7,452 nt of DNA from an uncultured Collinsella sp. GTDB taxonomy: Bacteria; Actinomycetota; Coriobacteriia; Coriobacteriales; Coriobacteriaceae. Below, piece by piece: positions 7,069-7,452 of this stretch. Below the pieces are notes generated by a model. That model worked only from the letters and a program-made list of their open reading frames with translations, ran no database searches and was not told the origin of the DNA. The stretch is from positions 1-7,452 of the forward strand of contig CAKUGF010000038.1 of NCBI GenBank assembly GCA_934654585.1. The letters run 5' to 3'. Every line of letters starts with the position of its first letter. Position 1 is the first letter of the stretch. Both the position numbers and the translations under genes were made by a program.

Positions 7069-7226
7069 GGTCCCCGGCTCCGCCCGGGCGACGGCGGCCG
7101 CATATGAACTTTCCTGCTCGAACAGTCCTGCTCACGACGGAGGCCACATTAAGTGGCCTCCTGTTCGTGCGGAACTCGCGATAAAGTTCATATGCGGCCG
7201 CTGGGGCCCGGGCGGGGCCGGGGACC
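7069..7226. repeat. 158-bp palindromic element with 44-bp inverted arms (copy A)
   Basis: The arms 7069-7112 and 7183-7226 pair without gaps: 40 of 44 positions are Watson–Crick and two more (7079/7216, 7093/7202) are G·T. The only true mismatches are 7090/7205 and 7091/7204. Each arm contains GCGGCCGC next to CATATG. The 70-base core (7113-7182) holds a second hairpin and a direct repeat. No T-run follows either arm, so it is not an ordinary terminator, and I see no flanking target duplication. It starts 12 bases after the tsaD stop. It could be a non-autonomous mobile element (MITE-like), a REP-like palindrome or a structured RNA. No family is recognised. Confidence 0.85.
7133..7169. repeat. 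Inner hairpin of copy A
   Basis: GGAGGCCAC (7139-7147) and GTGGCCTCC (7153-7161) pair perfectly around ATTAA. An outer five-pair helix, CACGA (7133-7137) with TCGTG (7165-7169), closes it across an internal loop of one base on one side and three on the other. The corresponding hairpin in copy B has the same loop and a stem changed at two compensated pairs, which argues that the fold matters. No T-tract follows on either strand. Confidence 0.85.
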
Positions 7227-7335
7227 TTTCTGTATCGATATAGCTTCTGAGCTGGGGCGGCGTCGACAACGTCCAGCAAGGGTAACCAGCCAGCGTCGAA
7301 TTTCCAGCGTTCTTTAACTGAAAGAAAAAGTTAGA

Positions 7336-7356
7336 GTGCGGAGCTTTGCTCCGCAC
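7336..7356 (-). terminator. Compact hairpin, possible minus-strand terminator
   Basis: GTGCGGAGC (7336-7344) and GCTCCGCAC (7348-7356) form a perfect 9-bp stem with a TTT loop. Read on the minus strand it is followed by TCTAACTTTTTCTTT, a T-rich stretch that begins a few bases after the stem. This would suit a transcript entering from beyond the right edge. On the plus strand only ATTTG follows, which is weak. Its GTGCGGA also occurs in the conserved block of copy A (7167-7173), and the complement TCCGCAC in copy B (7414-7420), so it could instead belong to the repeat system. Confidence 0.4.
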
Positions 7357-7401
7357 ATTTGTGATGGGAGTCCCTCGGGGGCGGGGCGGGCACATGCAAG
7401 G

Positions 7402-7452
7402 TTTATCGCGAGTTCCGCACGAGCCGGAGAGCACTTAATGTGCTCTCCGTGC
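7402..7452 (-). repeat. Second copy of the palindromic element, inverted and truncated by the window end (copy B)
   Basis: On the minus strand, bases 7449 down to 7402 align without gaps to 7138-7185 of copy A: 42 of 48 positions are identical, including an unbroken 21-base block (7402-7422, matching 7165-7185). Its hairpin pairs GGAGAGCAC (7426-7434) with GTGCTCTCC (7440-7448) around TTAAT, extended by GCAC (7417-7420) with GTGC (7449-7452). The stretch 7370-7401, rich in G, occupies the place of an outer arm but is mostly unlike the arm of copy A. The partner arm would lie outside the window. Confidence 0.85.

Larger units (their letters stand above)
7057..7452. other. 396-base gene-free region downstream of the operon
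   Basis: No reading frame here has a believable start, ribosome site or recognisable protein. The region holds copy A (7069-7226), a spacer, the compact hairpin at 7336-7356, a G-rich run (7377-7390) and the start of copy B. The spacer 7227-7335 shows only small features: the palindrome TATCGATA (7233-7240), two CCAGCGT direct repeats (7290-7296 and 7304-7310) and a weak AT-rich inverted repeat (7310-7315 with 7321-7326). I see no RNA gene of a known family and no standard plus-strand terminator for the six-gene operon. Confidence 0.7.

Noticed and set aside
7057..7161. Inner hairpin of copy A as an intrinsic terminator for the operon
   Set aside because: No T-run follows on either strand (TGTTCGTG on plus), so Rho-independent termination is not supported.
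7094..7201. GCGGCCGC next to CATATG in both arms, suggesting vector or linker sequence
   Set aside because: These restriction-site-like words lie within a long native palindrome whose inner part recurs, with variation, as copy B; no vector backbone is seen.
6899..7434. Minus-strand open frames of 126 and 100 codons running through the palindromic region
   Set aside because: They read through inverted repeats and into tsaD, have no good ribosome site and resemble no known protein.
7069..7452. CRISPR array or retron-like RNA
   Set aside because: There are two inverted copies and no regularly spaced direct repeats, and no cas gene or reverse transcriptase in the window.

Overview
The window looks like chromosomal DNA from a high-GC Gram-positive of the class Coriobacteriia, most probably Collinsella or a close relative. 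Four things point there: GC-rich coding sequence with G/C-ending codons, strong GGAGG-type ribosome binding sites, the actinobacterial order nnr–alr–tsaE–tsaB–rimI–tsaD, and the fusion of the last three genes into one reading frame. The taxonomic call is inference from sequence style and gene order; no search was run.

Layout. Positions 1 to about 57 are the 3' end of a 5S rRNA gene, so an rRNA operon ends at the left edge. It is closed by a strong intrinsic terminator at 91-124. A likely promoter at 174-203 then drives a tightly packed plus-strand operon: acpS (233-772), the bifunctional NAD(P)HX repair enzyme nnr (773-2389), alanine racemase alr (2392-3537), a family 4 iron-sulfur uracil-DNA glycosylase (3546-4166), tsaE (4179-4685) and a TsaB–RimI–TsaD triple fusion (4672-7056). 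Gaps run from +12 nt to a 14-nt overlap, so one transcript with translational coupling is likely.

How the genes work together. These are housekeeping enzymes: activation of acyl carrier protein for lipid synthesis, repair of damaged NAD(P)H, D-alanine supply for the cell wall, removal of uracil from DNA, and the TsaB/TsaD/TsaE machinery that makes t6A37 in ANN-decoding tRNAs. RimI, the acetyltransferase for the N-terminal alanine of ribosomal protein S18, is embedded between the two t6A subunits. TsaC, which makes the threonylcarbamoyl-adenylate, is not in the window.

The last 396 bases (7057-7452) hold no convincing gene but are highly structured. A 158-bp element (7069-7226) has 44-bp gap-free inverted arms around a smaller hairpin. 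A second copy of its inner part lies in the opposite orientation at 7402-7452 and is cut by the window edge. Over 48 aligned positions the copies differ at six; four of these form two compensated base pairs in the hairpin stem, so the structure appears to have been preserved. The outer arms of the two copies are largely different in sequence. I cannot name this element. It is the least explained part of the window.
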